A stretch of 64,000 bases of DNA from Malurus cyaneus samueli (GCA_009741485.1 CM019217.1:43011700-43075699); one strand, 5' to 3'; positions 25,259 to 39,249 are shown, counted from the stretch's first letter. Made by a program: numbers and translations. The notes: a model not told the origin generated them from the letters alone.

Positions 25259-25748
25259 CTCTATTTGTAAAACAACATCTGTAAAAGATTGCTTACCATG
25301 AAAAGAACTAGATTACAGTTGATATTTTGCAGAAGTTTGTAACGTAAGCTTCCAACAGCACTCTGCAGGCTCTCAAGGATATGAGAAAACATAACAAGTG
25401 ACAGACGCAGCAGAACTGGCAAGAGCCCATGTGCTAGTGATGCTGAATTCATATTCAAAGTGATATTCTGGTGCCTTATCCCAAAAGCACCCTTAAAGAT
25501 GGACATAGTCTATTTGGAAATAGTCTGGAAACTCACACAAGAATATTTTGATACAAAACAGTGTAATTAAAGAGAAGTTGGCACTGATTTAAGCAAAAGA
25601 ATCAGAATAAATATGCTTGAGGACTTGTGCTGGGATTTTGTTTTCTTTTTCAGGAAAGAAACAATGTCAGCTGACAAGGAAAAACTATCAAACAGTTTTC
25701 ACTTAAATACAGTAGAAGACTGAAGCCTATTGTGAAAGAATAATTCAT

Positions 25749-25882
25749 GATCAAGGTCAGTCTGGATGGGCTTGAGCAACCTGATCAACTTGAAGATGTT
25801 CCTGTTCATTGCAGGGCAGGGTGGACTAGATGACTTTTGAAATGTCACTTCTGACCCATAATATTCAATGAATCTATAATAC
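25749..25882 (+). mobile_element. CR1 LINE 3' tail, short and old
   Basis: The CR1 tail motif is visible: GGGCTTGAGCAACCTGATC, then GGGCAGGGTGGACTAGATGAC, then AATGAATCTATAATA at the end. Only about 130 bases remain and they are diverged. Orientation is plus. Confidence 0.75.
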
Positions 25883-28800
25883 AGAAAAATATTTGAGGGG
25901 GAAAAATGCCAAGAAAGGCTCACTTTAATGGAATAGTAACTTTACTCACAATAATGGAGTAGCAGTGAGGAGAGGAGAATTTAGAGAAATCTCATGGGAA
26001 AAGCAGTTTGAGATTCAGTCTGCTGAACCGTCTTGAAAATTAGGCCGAAAACATGCAATACAGTGAAAAAGCTGATCATAGTTCAATTTCAGAACTTGTA
26101 ATATATCCAAGTCTTATCTACACTGACTTAGATTGCTTGGGTAGGATATTCTCATTTATAGTCAAACATCTGCTTATCCTAGCATTATGAGTCCTAATAA
26201 TCCAACAAGTTTTCAAAAGTTATGAAATAGTTATCCATGTAATGCAATTAAAAATGCCTACTGGTACTCTAGATCTTTATTGCTACTCTTTTCATATTCT
26301 CTGCAACTCCCTCCCATGCAACAGTATTTAACTGTTTTGGTTTTTGTGTTCTTTTTTTATCAACTGTTCAACTACTAAGAAAATGAGTAAACTTCATTTA
26401 AAATGGAATTTTTAAAAAGTGCTTCCCAAAAATCCTTCAAAAAATCTCTGACAAGATACTGACATGAAGTTTCCTTGAGTTATGTTGGTTGTTCTCTTCA
26501 GGCTGCTAGTTTTCCTTGGTTACATGCCTCTCCTATCTCTTCTGACTCCTGTTTGACAAATAGTACACCAGGATGTAGACACACAAAATAGAAATCTTCT
26601 TGTTCTGGCTGACCAAATAGAAGAAAGGTTTTAAATTACTACTGGTTAGCTTGCAATAATAAAATAACGAGGCTGTTAAAATCTTGGGGTGTCTGATTAG
26701 GTTGTCCTCTGCACTGAAGGCTTTCACTGTCCAGGATTTTCTAATAGTGGATTGCTGAAAATTTCAGTGTATTGCTGAAAATTTCAAGAATAGAAATAGA
26801 ATAGTGCTGGAAAAAAATGAAGTTGTACCTATAGAGGAGACTATCTCCTTTTCATTATGATATGCTGGTATGTCATGCAACTGAAATGGATTTAACAAGC
26901 ACAAATTCAGTATGAAAAAGGAACAACTTACTTTTCTGGCAAAGAATTCTAGGGTACGACAGCAAAAGTTCACCAGACTCTCTGCTACAGCAGGAATCTG
27001 CTAGCCTTATACCAGCCCTAAAAGCAGCTACACCTGCTTTGTTTTATCAGGGTTTGTAATATGGGTGAAGTTAACTGGAAGCTGAGCTTCCCAAAGGCTG
27101 TAGTGTGGCCAGCCGGGCAGGCACAGAAGCATTTGAGAGCTAATTTAATGCCTGCCATAGCTGGTACAGTATGCACTATGCCTCCCTTGCACCCCAGCTA
27201 AGACCCTGAATGACAATTGTCTACACAAATGACAGTATCTGAGATCTTAATGCCTCTTTTACATTAGGATGAAAATTCTTAGTTTTAATACGCATTTGTC
27301 CAGATGACCCTTGAAAGACTTTCTCAGGCAGCCAGACATATTGTCTTGTGAATGCCTGAATCCACATTTACCCTGAACTCTCCAGTGAGGGCACTGGGCT
27401 TCATTCCTCTCAGAAATGCTAAGCCACTGTTTCCACCAGAAGCTCAGCCCCTGACCTCCTATAAATTGGAGGCCACATCCCTCCTTCAGGTGAGATAAAT
27501 CAAAATCAGGGGAGCAAGCTCTGTTAACACCCAGCTCTCACCAGTACAGCTGTGAAACAGCACCAGCTTGTGAGCTCTGCTGTGCAGGTTCATCAGAGGT
27601 AAATAGAGTCGGATTCTACATGCATCATAGCTTGCTGGAGTCCTCCTAAAGTGTTATTCACAAGTTATTTTTCTAATATTTAAATGCCACATGTGGTGGT
27701 GAAAAATAAAGCAGGAAAATACAGCTGATAGTTATTACCAGTATGTAGAGCTACTGGTACTAATAGGTGGCTTAGAAATCTTCCAAGGCTCAGAGCAAAA
27801 GCAGTTATCAAGAGGTTAGGAAATACTCTCTGTATGCTGGAGAAATCAAGTATTTTTGCAGTAAAGTACTGTGTCTGTTTAAAGTTAGGACACTCTGATC
27901 CAATTTATATTGCAAGATTCAGCTCCTTGTTGACTTTGATGCCTTTCTGGAAGATGTACTTTCATCAGCTGTTATTGTGCTTGTTCCAGGATTCTTCTTT
28001 AGGATGAATGGATAAAATAAATACAATTTTATGGTAGCAGAAAACTGTATGGCTTTTTTTAAAGAAAAATATGTGGTGAAGGTTTCATCAAAATATATGC
28101 AGTTAAAGGAAGTTCATGTAGTTTTCTCTCATGCATGTTGCTCTAGATAGCGGAGGTGAGCTTTTGGAGGACAGCAAGTTGCTCTTTTTTAACACTTTTG
28201 TCTAATTTAAAGGAAAAACCAAATCCTTTAATCAGTGTTCTTATGATCATTTCTTTCACCCTAAGACTTTGAAACCTGTTCACCACCCCTCCTTGGAAAG
28301 CTAATGCCACAAACCAGCTGTTAAACATTTTCTGTGGTTCTACCTACCTCTATCCCTGGTATAAAAACAGCTTATTAAAAACCAAACATTTTGGATTCCA
28401 TGAACAATCTGACCTACAGATTTCTACAGAAAGATACCTGGAATTTTGCATTAAGACACTGTTGTATGCTACTCCAAATCTGTGTCATCCTGTAGGGATC
28501 CTGAGTTGGTTTGATGTTTTTTGCTTGCATCCAAGCTCCTCTTCACTGTTGAAATTTCTGAAGCATCTCCTCCTCACTCAGAACTATTTAATTCCTGGAA
28601 AATTGATCATGTTACCTTCCTGCCCTCAGTGCAGATACATCTTCCCAAGAGATTCTATTCTTCCTTAATTATGCTGAAGTTGCCAATATTAAATTAGGTA
28701 ACTACAAATACCACAATGATCCTTATGACTTAAGAAAAAGAAGGGGGAGGAGTAGGAGGTCTCTTCCTTAATCAGTCTGAATCCAGCCTACCAATCTTGT

Positions 28801-31396
28801 CTTCCCCAGGAATGTGTTGCAAATACTAATTTCTGCCTGTGAAAAGGTATTGGGAAATGGGAAGAATCATTCTTCCACTCCCTTGCTGTTGAATCTGTAG
28901 AGCAGAGCAAGGGAGAAATCATGATTTGGGACAGAAGGGCCCAGCTGCTGCAGGGGCTAGTATTTGCATGAATTTCATTTTCATACACAAGTGAATACTT
29001 CCCTCTACAGGAAACTGTAAGCTGACAGCAGCCACAGCCTCTGGCAGTGTAGGAAAGAACATTCAAGGCCTGAAGTGGGATTTTTCAGAAGATATTTGTG
29101 TTCTTATAACTTTAGAAATTTCACCCACCTTCTAGCAGTACATAGGAGTTTCTTTCCATTTCCATGAGCAACTATTTTCATTCTAGAATTCTAAAAATTC
29201 CACATTGTTTGACAGTGGTTTCACTGTTAAATGTTTCTCCATGATAGCTTTGCAATTTAACTTTGGAAAACGTTTGCCCCATCTGGGTCCCACAAGCTTG
29301 CGACACTTCCTCATACCAGGTGCCATCCTGGTGGCTTGAGCACTGCTTTCATGGCAGCATGGCCTTTGTCTCCTGAGGCCGTTAAGGCTGTTAGTTATTT
29401 TATTACCAATGCAGTCTATGATGAAGCCATTTCATACCTTCTCTTAAACATAAAGTATCTCTTAAACACAAAGTTTAGCCACAGGCAGCTTGGAATCATT
29501 TCTAGCTATGGTGAATCCTTGCTAGTATGGCGAACAACTGAGTAGTACAGAAAGGAGCTCTAAACAACTGCTTTAAACCTTCCCTCTTCCTGGCTCTTTG
29601 AGGCCTATCCAGGCTCTAAATTCACAAATGTTGTATCAAGACTGTTGGATCATTACCTATTCTCTTTCCTCTGATTGCCCACTAAGTTGAACCCTAAAGA
29701 GTATGAAGTGATGGTAAACTGATCTTTTGTTATACAGAACAACTGCTATCAAGAAACTTGCTGAAAGAGAAGACTTGGAACAACTGACTTCTTGGGGCTT
29801 GCTTTTACTTCAAGAGTGTGCCTTAACCCAGTATCTGGCAGGTGACTTGCTCTTTAATCCTGTTTCATATTTAAAAGAAATTTCCATTAATTTACTAACT
29901 CTTGTTCATGTTGTTATATAGGATGCTAACTCTGGGTGACAAGTAATCTTGGTTAGCCTACTCAATTTACTTTCTTTCCTATGAAAAAACATGGTAATAA
30001 TAATAGTATTAGAGGGAAGAGGAAAAGAAAAGGCAAGTAGATTAAAAAGGTTAACTGTAAGAATAAGAACCTCCTTTTCTTATTTAGAGCAAGTTTTTGA
30101 TGCAGTGGGTCTAGCTCAAAGTAACAAAATTTTGCTTCACCACAGTGAGTGACCTCTGCTTTCAGAGGGACTTTTAGTTTCCACACCAGTCACAGAACAG
30201 GGTCATACACCAATTTATTTTTTATGTTACACAAAAGTAATGCTAAAAAAAAAGGCAACACCATGTTCTGTCACAACCTTTTTAGAAGAAATACATGGTG
30301 GTTTATTTTCCAAAGGTTAATAAGCTCCAGTGAGATTTTTATAAGCATGCCTGCAATTTTGCACACTGATTAGAGATTTCTAATGATGTGTTCTAAATAA
30401 ACTTCAAAAAGCCTGAATTACAGCAACTGAGTGCTGCTGCTGCTTCAGCCTACTTATTCCGTATACGACTGCTGCTAGCTGCAGAACAAAGACAAATTCT
30501 GCCTGAGGGTTGTATTTGGCTGAAATAAACACAGTACTCATTACACTCAAATGCTTGATAATGGTTTAGCACTGTCACACATGTTGGGAATATTAAAAAT
30601 AATTACCAAGATACACGCTCATGTTAATAATGATGGGATCTGCTAGTTTGTAGTAAAATTTGGGGGTGGGGGGGAGCAGGGTTCGCCTTAAAGATGGGAA
30701 CACCATTGGAAATCTGATCAAGGATGTTACACACCTGAAAAATGCAATCCCCATGGCTTCCTATAGTACCGGGCAGTACCTCCTTCTGTTCACTGTGGAG
30801 GTACTTTTCTTTGCAGCCCTTCTGATGTTCATTCTAATATTATACAATCTTTGTGCACCTTGGGCCACAGCTCCCTTAAGCAGCTAACAATACCAATTTG
30901 ACCTCCGTTTGTTTGGTCCAGATTTTCATCAAAAATGCAAAAACCTGAGTCTTCATCAAGACACTTGAAAAATAAAATGAAGCTTATTTCAGTAGTCTAG
31001 CCTAGAATTGTCAGGCTGCCATGAAAACACTTATAAATTACCAACCCCGTATCTTATCAGCATTATACTGTATCATTCTATCTCAAACACTGATTTTTGT
31101 CTCGGCCTTAGGAACCACTTGGTTTAAACAAGGATTAAACAAGTTGACTGCTCCCTTTTCCCTTGAGTTTTTTAGAAAATCCTAACCTTTTAACAGCTTG
31201 CACATGCAATAGAAGCTAATCAGCCAACTTACTTTTTAAGAATTACTTTTCTTTTTTCAAGGCTTCACTCAGCCACTTAATCACCCTTCCTTTTGTTCAG
31301 CAAAGCACTGGAGCCTCTGGCCAATGATTGCTACTAGAAAAAGCAAAGTGAATGCTGCAAAGTAAGTTTGTGAAGGTACCATGTCTAAAATAATAA
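25883..31396. other. Non-coding DNA, no feature recognised
   Basis: Mostly AT-rich with a modestly GC-richer segment at about 27.0-27.6 kb. No exon with convincing splice sites and homology was seen on either strand, and no interspersed repeat was named. Confidence 0.5.
26749..26786 (+). repeat. Short tandem direct repeat
   Basis: ATTGCTGAAAATTTCA is present twice, separated by only a few bases. Likely replication slippage. Confidence 0.8.
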
Positions 31397-32920
31397 TTTA
31401 TTTTTCTTTTACACACACCAAATATGAACAGCATAAATTTAATATAAATGTTAATTCGTGTACAGAAGTCAAACACATTATTTCAACATTAGAAATTGCA
31501 ACGTTTAAAAGAATTACGTAGCTAATATCAAATGCAAATAAAATGAAACTGCTATAACTGCACCTAAATTAACAGCAAAAAGGACAATTTAATATGGTGA
31601 TGAAATACACTGAACCAAAATACGTAGTGGACCACAACAGTTGATTGCTTTTAAGAAAAATTATTCAACTTGAAATCTTTCCATTGCATTGTTTTCTGTC
31701 TACATAATATTCCCTTCTGACAAACAATTTTCAGATCAACAGCTTACAAACAATACTTGCATAGGTGAGGCCCTTAGACATTTTAACCAGCTGGCCCACT
31801 CCTTGTCAACAAACTGAAATTATGTCTAAAATTCCAAAAATAAGAATGGTCTACTGTATTAGTTTCAGATTTTTAAAAGGGTAAAAAAAAAGGTTGTTAT
31901 TCTTTTGTCATTCAATAAATAAAGCACTTGACTGAGAAATGCCAAATAGTCACAATAAAAATAAGGATGGTTCACTCAAAATGAATTACATATATCTGAT
32001 TTTAAAAATCAAAAACCATTTTCAGTTTAATGCTAAACAATGCTTTTTAAGAAGAACGTGGCCTGATTAGAAATTGAGCAAGCTGTTGTTCCACATGGCT
32101 ACCCCAGGCAAGCACAAGTGCTGGTTTCAAGGGAGAGCCTGGATTAAAGAAAGGCCTCTATGAATATGAAAGCACATGTGTGTCCCAACAGAGAGGTGCT
32201 AGCAACAGGAAATGCAACCTAGTGAGCTGCACATAAAAGTACATGTAATTTGTATCTGTCAAGATTTCTTTTTTGTCTGCTTTTGTCTTCAAGAATTAAC
32301 TAAAGTATTGTATCTCAATATTATGACTACCGCAAGGTAGCCTGACAGTACATTGATATAAAGTCCCTCAAAATACCAGTTTTCCATTGATGTAATGCTA
32401 TACCAGAAGCAAAGATTTTTATTGGACATGTTCTTTGTATAAAATTTTACGTCAAGTTAATGGAAGCTAACTTGAAGATGGTATTTACGTTTTGTATCAT
32501 GCATGTTTATGTTGGAAAAGGCAGGGTTGCCAGAATGGTGTTTATTGTTTTGTTGGTGGGGTTTTTTTTTAACATTTAAGATTATTACATACAACAGAAG
32601 CTGTAAAAATTCTGGGTGAAAATACAGCAAATTATTTCAACACGAAATATAATTTACTGTTGTACAGACTATTACAGGTAGTAAAAATCTTTTAAACAAT
32701 TTATCTTTTGAAACCCAAATTTAATCAAACTAACCAAAACAATTTAACATTCAATTTCACTAATCTTTAAATTGAAATGCTTAATACATGCTTTGAAGAA
32801 TTATTCATCAATAAACATGGAATGTGAATTTCCAGTAATTATGTATCAATGGGGTGTTCTTTTTCCTTTCATGACAAGATCCAAAGCATTAAATTCCAAA
32901 CGTCTCTTCTTCAGGGAAAT
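31397..32920 (-). other. Possible 3' UTR following the candidate RBM46 terminal exon
   Basis: This stretch is AT-rich, lacks recognisable repeats and contains minus-strand AATAAA hexamers at 32423-32418 and 31402-31397. It has no open reading frame of note. If the acceptor at 32947 is used, transcription would most simply end at one of these signals. There is no independent evidence for a transcript. Confidence 0.25.
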
Positions 32921-32946
32921 TCAAACCAAGTAGGGTGCACAGTTGG
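32921..32946 (-). CDS. Candidate RBM46 terminal coding segment (predicted)
   Basis: A long pyrimidine tract (CATCCCCCTTCCCCTCTC...) ends in TTTCTGCAG at 32948-32947 on the minus strand. From the phase 1 junction of either the 34.3-kb candidate or RBM46 exon 3, the reading is ANCAPYLV followed by TGA at 32923-32921. A second frame from the same acceptor is open for 18 further codons (QLCTLLGLNFPEEETF...) but would need a phase 2 donor that I did not find. The AT-rich DNA below it has AATAAA signals on the minus strand, as a 3' UTR would. Nothing here matches known RBM46 C-termini, so confidence is low. Confidence 0.3.
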
Positions 32947-34319
32947 CTGCAGAAAGAGAGGGGAAGGGGGATGAAAAAGACTGGTTTCAGCAACCATACT
33001 GTATAATCCATTTCAAGATGGACTTAACTATTAAGGAACTTAAGATATGTTGTAATGAAAGCATAGTCTTACGCCAATGCTGTGTTTTTCCCTTTCCTCT
33101 GCAGCACTAATACTAACTCAAAATAATTAAGAAACTGTTTAGTCAGCTGCTCAAGGGTTTTTTTTCCTAACAGCCTTATACTTTTTAGAGACCTCATTCT
33201 TTGGAACTGAATGCATTTTCTCGTTCCACATATATGTACACACACACACACTTAACTGAACTTAATAATAATTGTTTCCCCTTCACTGAACACAAAATAT
33301 TAATGCAGACAACTCTGAAGTGTGTATTAGATCACTGTTCTGAGTTGTATTAGCTACACACCATACATACTACAGCAGCAGTCATTCATATTGCATATTT
33401 AGCACTTTAGATCAGAATCTACACTCAACTAAGCACAAAGTTCTTAGTTGAGAGTTCTTAGTTCATAGTATTCTATGAATACTGCATATACAAAACTCAG
33501 CTTTATAAAGATCATCAGCGGAGTAGAAAAAAGGGTGCTAAATTATATATTTTTTGAAGTGACTGACTTTACTGAAGGCAGACAAGTTATTTTAGAGAAA
33601 ATATAGTCCAACATTATTGTATCTGTCTTATTTTTTCCAAGTTCTCTCCTATACAGGCCAAAGTATACAAATTTGTGTTCCCTGTCCATAAGCCGCAGAC
33701 AAAAAATAACTGAATCTTCAGGAAATATTCTGTGTGCCTGAGATTAGAAGCTTTCAGCAGTCAAGTTAACACAGAGCATGGATTTAATGCCATTTTCAAA
33801 CTGCCTTGTAAGCTTTCAAAAACCATTCTCATGCCATTCAAAAAGAAAGAAAAAATGAAAAGGCCTCAGAAGTGACAGATATACACATTAAAGTTCGTCC
33901 ACAATAGCATATTCAAAAAAATTTAGAGGAGACTTAGTCTCTTTTACATTAAACTGACTAGCCAAAAAATAGTTCAAATACCAGAGTAGTAAGAGCTCCC
34001 ATTTCTGAACATAAATTTCAACCCAAGCAGGAAAGAGAAAGAATTAAGAAATGACTTAACAATGACTCAGTCATTTTAGGAGTAAAAACCATAACCTTCC
34101 CTTGTGCTGCACAACCAACAAGAACAACAGACTGCGTGATCCATCAGAAGGTACAGGGCAATAGAGGAACAGCCTCCTCTGGAAAAAAGCAACAGAGAAT
34201 CTCTACAAGCCTTCTTAGAGCTGTGTCTGTGGGGAAACTACAACTTCTCTAACAAATAGTGCAGCTAAGACTGTCTTTGAGAGGACAAAAATCAGCAATA
34301 AACAATCCTGCAGACTTAC

Positions 34320-34379
34320 CTTTATTATCCCACCATGCTGCATTCAGGGACAGCAGTGTTATATATGCTTGCTCAGGGG
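34320..34379 (-). CDS. Candidate RBM46 downstream exon, 60 bases (predicted)
   Basis: On the minus strand a good acceptor (TTTTTCTTGCAG, AG at 34381-34380) is followed by 60 bases and a strong donor (AAAG|GTAAGT, GT at 34319-34318). Only one of the three frames is open, and it is the phase 1 frame needed to follow RBM46 exon 3. The joined reading is Ala followed by PEQAYITLLSLNAAWWDNK. The exon length is a multiple of three, so it could be included or skipped. The peptide does not resemble the mammalian RBM46 C-terminus. It may be a lineage-specific alternative exon or a chance pseudo-exon; the splice sites and phase are what I see, and use in RBM46 is inference. Confidence 0.35.
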
Positions 34380-37300
34380 CTGCAAGAAAAACCATTATGT
34401 GTAAGTCATCTGATAAATATTTCAGACTTCTAAATTCATACTGTTAAAAAACTTTTTATACTACATTCTGAGCCTTTCTAAAAATCACTAAAACCACTAA
34501 AATCACCCAAACCACAAATCACCACTTATCATCTGTATTTGCTAAACAAAGCAAGCAACTTCTGCATTTTTTTCAAACATAATACAATTTGTGGCTGTTG
34601 ATTGTTCCAACAGCAATGTAATTAATTTTTATAGAGCAACCCAAGGCAATGTTTAAGTAAAGAAAAAGCACAAAAACCATCTCACTTGACTTTTAGACTT
34701 AATGTCCAAAATCTAGGACAGCAGTCGGCAGATACATGTGTTCTGAGACACAGATGCTAAACAAACCCTTCAACTAGTTTATAGAAGTTTTATCCTTAAA
34801 TTGCTACTGCATGCAGTATTTAAGATGTTTAAACAAATGAATTCATAGTAGTATGATACAATGCCTGCTCCACCTATTTCAGTGCTATTTACTATAAAAA
34901 TTATACGTGGGGAACTGGAAGGAAATTTATGTGCTACAGTTAGTTATTAAAGGGTTTTCTCTTGATATGGACATTTATATTTTTCTTATAAAGAGTTTTA
35001 AATATTCTCTTCTACCTAAAACTTAATTTCATAAATTGTGTCTCAGTGACATGTAACATGAAATAGCATGTGTGAAAGTGCAAAGAAGACCCAACAGGAG
35101 AATACCCATTTAAAATCTGGCAGATCCTGGAAACAAGAAACTTCACTGAAATTTCTCCCATTCTTCCACATCACCCTTAAGTCAAACTCAGTAGGGAGAG
35201 AATTTCCCAGGACTCAGGCTTTGCTACAGAGACTGTTATCTTAAGGACTAGAAATAGGTTCTGACATGTTCTGCTATTTCCTTAAACCAGTGGAATTCCA
35301 CCAGCAGCAAGTGAAAACAAACCAACCAAGCAAACAAACAACAATTTTCAAAAGAATGCTCTGCTTTTCCAGGCTTCTTATGTTTACTCTTACTAAAGAA
35401 AATGAGGTGGGAGCTCTCCAACAATCCAGAGCATATCTATGCAATTTCAAGTTTTCTTCTGCCTGTACTCTAAAGCCATGTTTGACTTCATGAAGTCTGA
35501 ATCAGTTTGATTCCATCAGCTACAAATGCAAAGAACCTGAGTGATAACATCTCCTATGTTAAATCTGACTCTGCACTGACCACTCTGCTTCTGGACCATC
35601 AAGTGTGTGCTAATCACACAACCATGCAGTCTCTGAACTGGAGCTGTCTCACATTTAGTCAGCCTCCAGCATAGACAAGAGTAGGAGTTCTAACATGTTT
35701 TTCTAACTGGATAACACATTTAACAGCCAAGCACCATTTTGTAAATGATATTAAGGTGTTATGTAACTCCTAAAGGCACAGACTTATTTAGGTAGAAATG
35801 GTATTCAAAATAATGGAAGAGCTATTGATTCTTCTACAGGACATTCAAGTGTTTCCCTATTCTGTTCCTCTATCACCTCACTCCTCCCCCTAACAACATC
35901 CACCTTCTGAAATTTCAACATGTAGCTCCGCTCCCCTTCTCACAAATGGACATCCATATGTGATTTCCACACATTTAGCCAAGCCTGAGTGATTTTCTTC
36001 CTTAATCTGTGAGTGATTTATCTAGCAACATTAAAATATAGCTTACTAATCCTTCCTTGACAACAGTTTTCTGTGTTTTCTAAGAACCATAATTTTCAAA
36101 ATATTCAGGTGACACCAAGTGGTTAGTTGTAGTACTGCTGTCTGCTCGGGACTGCTGTACACTTGTGTACTGTATACACTTGTGTAAAAAGCAAGTATTC
36201 TGCAATGTGTGAAAGTAAATACAGAAATACACATCACAAAAGAAAGGAGCCAGAATGCCTTGAGATTATTAATCAAAGCAGTCAGATTTTAAAATCTTAT
36301 CAGAATAGCCCTTTCTCATTTATTTACCTTAACTACTTACACGCACTAAAAAGAAAAAAAAACAAAACAAAACCCAACCTGTACAGGTCATCAAAAACTA
36401 AGTGGCCAAAAAATTAGGTTCCTGTAAGAGAAGATACTTATCAGAAAGAATTAGTCCCTATGTCATTTTTGTACACTCATGTTTAGATTAAGTGGCTTCC
36501 AAGCAACACTCAGACCTTTCACAGATCACTGCTAGTTTCCAAAAAACCCCAAACAGACAAAACCCTTAAACACCAAAAACACAGCCCATGCATCCAGCAG
36601 CAGGATCATTCAACATGTCAAAACATGCAACAGACACTTCCATAAGAAAGACTCTGTCACATCCACCAACTCTTCTCTACCTGCAGATATTTCTTTCAAT
36701 TTCTTTCAATATTAAATTGGAACAGAAACAACTTCTGTAGAATAGATAGGGAAAAAAATTAGACTTTTAAACTTCTTAGAGCTACGTTTCCATATCAACA
36801 ATGCCAACATCAAAAAGTGAGTTTTTAATCAATATGAAAGATGTGTATCTTTCAAAAGTCAGCCTTGTGTGTCTGCTTCGCATCAGGGCTCCCTATGCTC
36901 TTTGCAGTGCCAAATGTTCACAAAGCAAAATGCACAGAGGCCATCAAAAGAAAAAAAAAAAAGGTGTTATTCAAAGATAACAAGAACAGCATTACTAGCA
37001 CTAGGCCATTATGTAGACAGCTGTCAGAAAAAAAACCCTAGTATTTTAAAATTCTGCTAAATAACAATTCACATTAACTGTGATTGTATGGCACAATCAA
37101 GTGCTAAAAAGCTTTAGAATACTATTAATTTAAATCCATTTTAATATCTTTTCCCTATAGCACTTGTAATTATAACTGAAGAGATAAAAATCTCAATACA
37201 TCCTTCATTTTTATTTTAAACTTGTCTGCATTCAGGATTTGCCCACAGCTGGGAATAGTCACACTTAATCTAACTTTTCTTAATTGTTCAGTTGATTCTT

Positions 37301-38466
37301 TCCCAGAGAAGTGTAAGAGAGAAAATAACATTAGGTAATGGAAGAAGCAAACAGGGCAGGTACATATGGTCAAGTACAAAACCTGCACTGTCTTTATTCT
37401 TGTTTTAAAGAGAGCCTCACGCCACTATTTTAAATTTAGTACCCTTGTATCTTTTGTGTTCAGAATTACACGGGTTATAAAGGTGCGGCCCTAATTTTCC
37501 TCGCTAGAAAAATATGGAAACAGAGGCTCAACTAGTCAAATGCTGCCCATGGTGTGTACAAAACCAGACACATACTTTGCCATTTATTATTAAAAAACAC
37601 TTTGACCTTCTGCAAGCATCACCTTCTGGACATTGTCCATTAAAGTAAACCAAACACACCACTGCAGAAGTGGAGACCATGTACAAGGCTTTGTGCTTTG
37701 GAAGCTCTTCTTCCTTTAAGACCTCTTGGCCATGCCAAATCCAAGGAGAAGAAGAACATAAGCAAGAAGAAAAAGCTGGTTTACATTTCAGTCATGCATT
37801 GCAAACAAAGGCATCATAGTCAAGCCTGAAGTAAGAGTGCTATGAACTCATCCAAAGCAAAAATCTCATCACAGCTGACATATACATCTCAAGAGACTTC
37901 CAGAACAAGTGCTAAGTAGCAGTGTGAGAAAGAGAATGGCAACACTATTTTAAGTTTACTGCAATATATTTTTCAATTCACCAAAACGAGAACAGGTGAG
38001 AAAAAAAACCCAAACAAACAAAAAAAAGCAAAAAGTCCCAGATCCCCAATTTTATAATGTATCAACTTTCCTCTGCTAGTAGTTGCATTCTAATTTTTAA
38101 AAACAGAACACACATAAAGATGCTGGAACGCAGACAGACTTACAAATAAATTATCAGGACCTTAATCATCTCACAGATGACCTTAAACCTAAGCTACTTA
38201 CAAGTCATCTAATTCTTCTTGAATTGCTGTAGATAAACGTAAGCCAAAAAGGCCCTGGCATTGGACTGTTTATATATCTATAGTATTTCCTCAGTGCTCT
38301 CATCTGATGGTCCAGACTGAATGACACAAGAATCAAGTGTTCTGCAGACTAGCTCATACTTTATATAAAATATACACACACACCAAGATATGTACACCAA
38401 GAACTATTTAAAAGTAACTTTTCTAGCTTCCATTCTTCATATATAATTAAAAGTGTTTATGCTTAC
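34380..38466. other. RBM46 downstream intron, no recognised exon
   Basis: I looked on the minus strand for the conserved mammalian last exon (motifs such as SSINSLSPVSATL, PYSYPGYPLSP and NQASFF) and did not see it. The DNA is AT-rich with short A runs. A small direct repeat of ACACTTGTGTA occurs near 36148-36185, separated by a few bases. No interspersed repeat was recognised. Confidence 0.5.
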
Positions 38467-39249
38467 CTAGATGTAAAAGTGTGAACTGTGCTGCCAATTC
38501 CTTTGCATCTTCTACTGTTGTACAGAGTTTTTCTGGCATGAAATAAGTCTGGGTATCATCTGCAATACTGGTAATAAGCACCTTGTACACCAAGAGTATT
38601 TTCCCATCCTGACTTGTGGTTGAATACAAGCAGTATTCCGGTGGTGCCCAGCTATTTTTATGGCAAAAATAATCCAGATGCATTACTGCAGAACTGAAGT
38701 GACTCAGCTTTAAAGAATACATGCTAATAGGAGTAAGCTTTATTCCTGGAAAAATGGGGTATGTACTTCTTTCAACTTCAGGGGGGCCTGGACTGTGCTG
38801 ACCATTAAGACGAACTGAAAGACTTGCGGGTTTTGCCAAGGATTTTTGAGTACCATCTTCTTTGTTAGGAAACCCTAAGAGATTTTCAGAAGTGGGACTT
38901 ATCTGACCATTAAAATGTTGCTTCCAAGAACTTTCTTTGTTAACTGGTTTCGCCAGTGTCACCTCAATACTGGCTCCATCAATGCACTTTCCATTCATTA
39001 CAGACATAGCAGCAACTGCATCTTCACGGTGGAAAAAATGAACAAAAGCATAGTCCCTCAACTTCTTTACACGTTCAACTACTCCTGGTTTGAACTTGTT
39101 GAATTCAGCTTTAATTTTGTCCTCTGTAGTAGATATCATTAAATTTCTCACATACAATACTTTAACTTTCTGCATAGTTTCTTCATCAACTACTTTCTCA
39201 GGATCTGCCCAGTCTACTTGAATAGTATGACCCCAGGGCTGGAATGTTC
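38467..39249 (-). CDS. RBM46: RBM46 coding exon 3 (RRM3, linker, dsRBD-like region)
   Basis: This 783-base exon follows the acceptor GCTGTAG (AG at 39251-39250) and begins with [21 protein letters not shown]3 is followed by a Ser/Pro-rich linker containing [15 protein letters not shown] and then by the conserved block TPISMYSLK...[12 protein letters not shown]...WAPPEY...[10 protein letters not shown], ending at [14 protein letters not shown]. The last base of the exon is the first base of a split codon (CTA G|GTAAGC). The human gene also splits here (Asp codon) before its terminal exon, so the sequence must continue into another exon. Confidence 0.95.

Larger units (their letters stand above)
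11601..25748. other. Non-coding DNA right of the LTR
   Basis: No recognisable gene. It includes the overlapping open frames at 13.9-14.7 kb, T runs near 14783-14800 and 15831-15849, GC-rich stretches at 20.4-21.4 kb, and an AT-rich, conserved-looking stretch at 22.6-23.0 kb. No RNA gene was recognised. Confidence 0.5.

Noticed and set aside
30660..30887. Plus-strand frame of 75 codons with one hydrophobic membrane-like segment
   Set aside because: No pyrimidine tract precedes the only upstream AG, no partner exon is visible and I recognise no family. It is probably chance.
1..31000. Search for NPY2R
   Set aside because: Its long single coding exon would give a large minus-strand open frame with seven membrane segments, and none is present.
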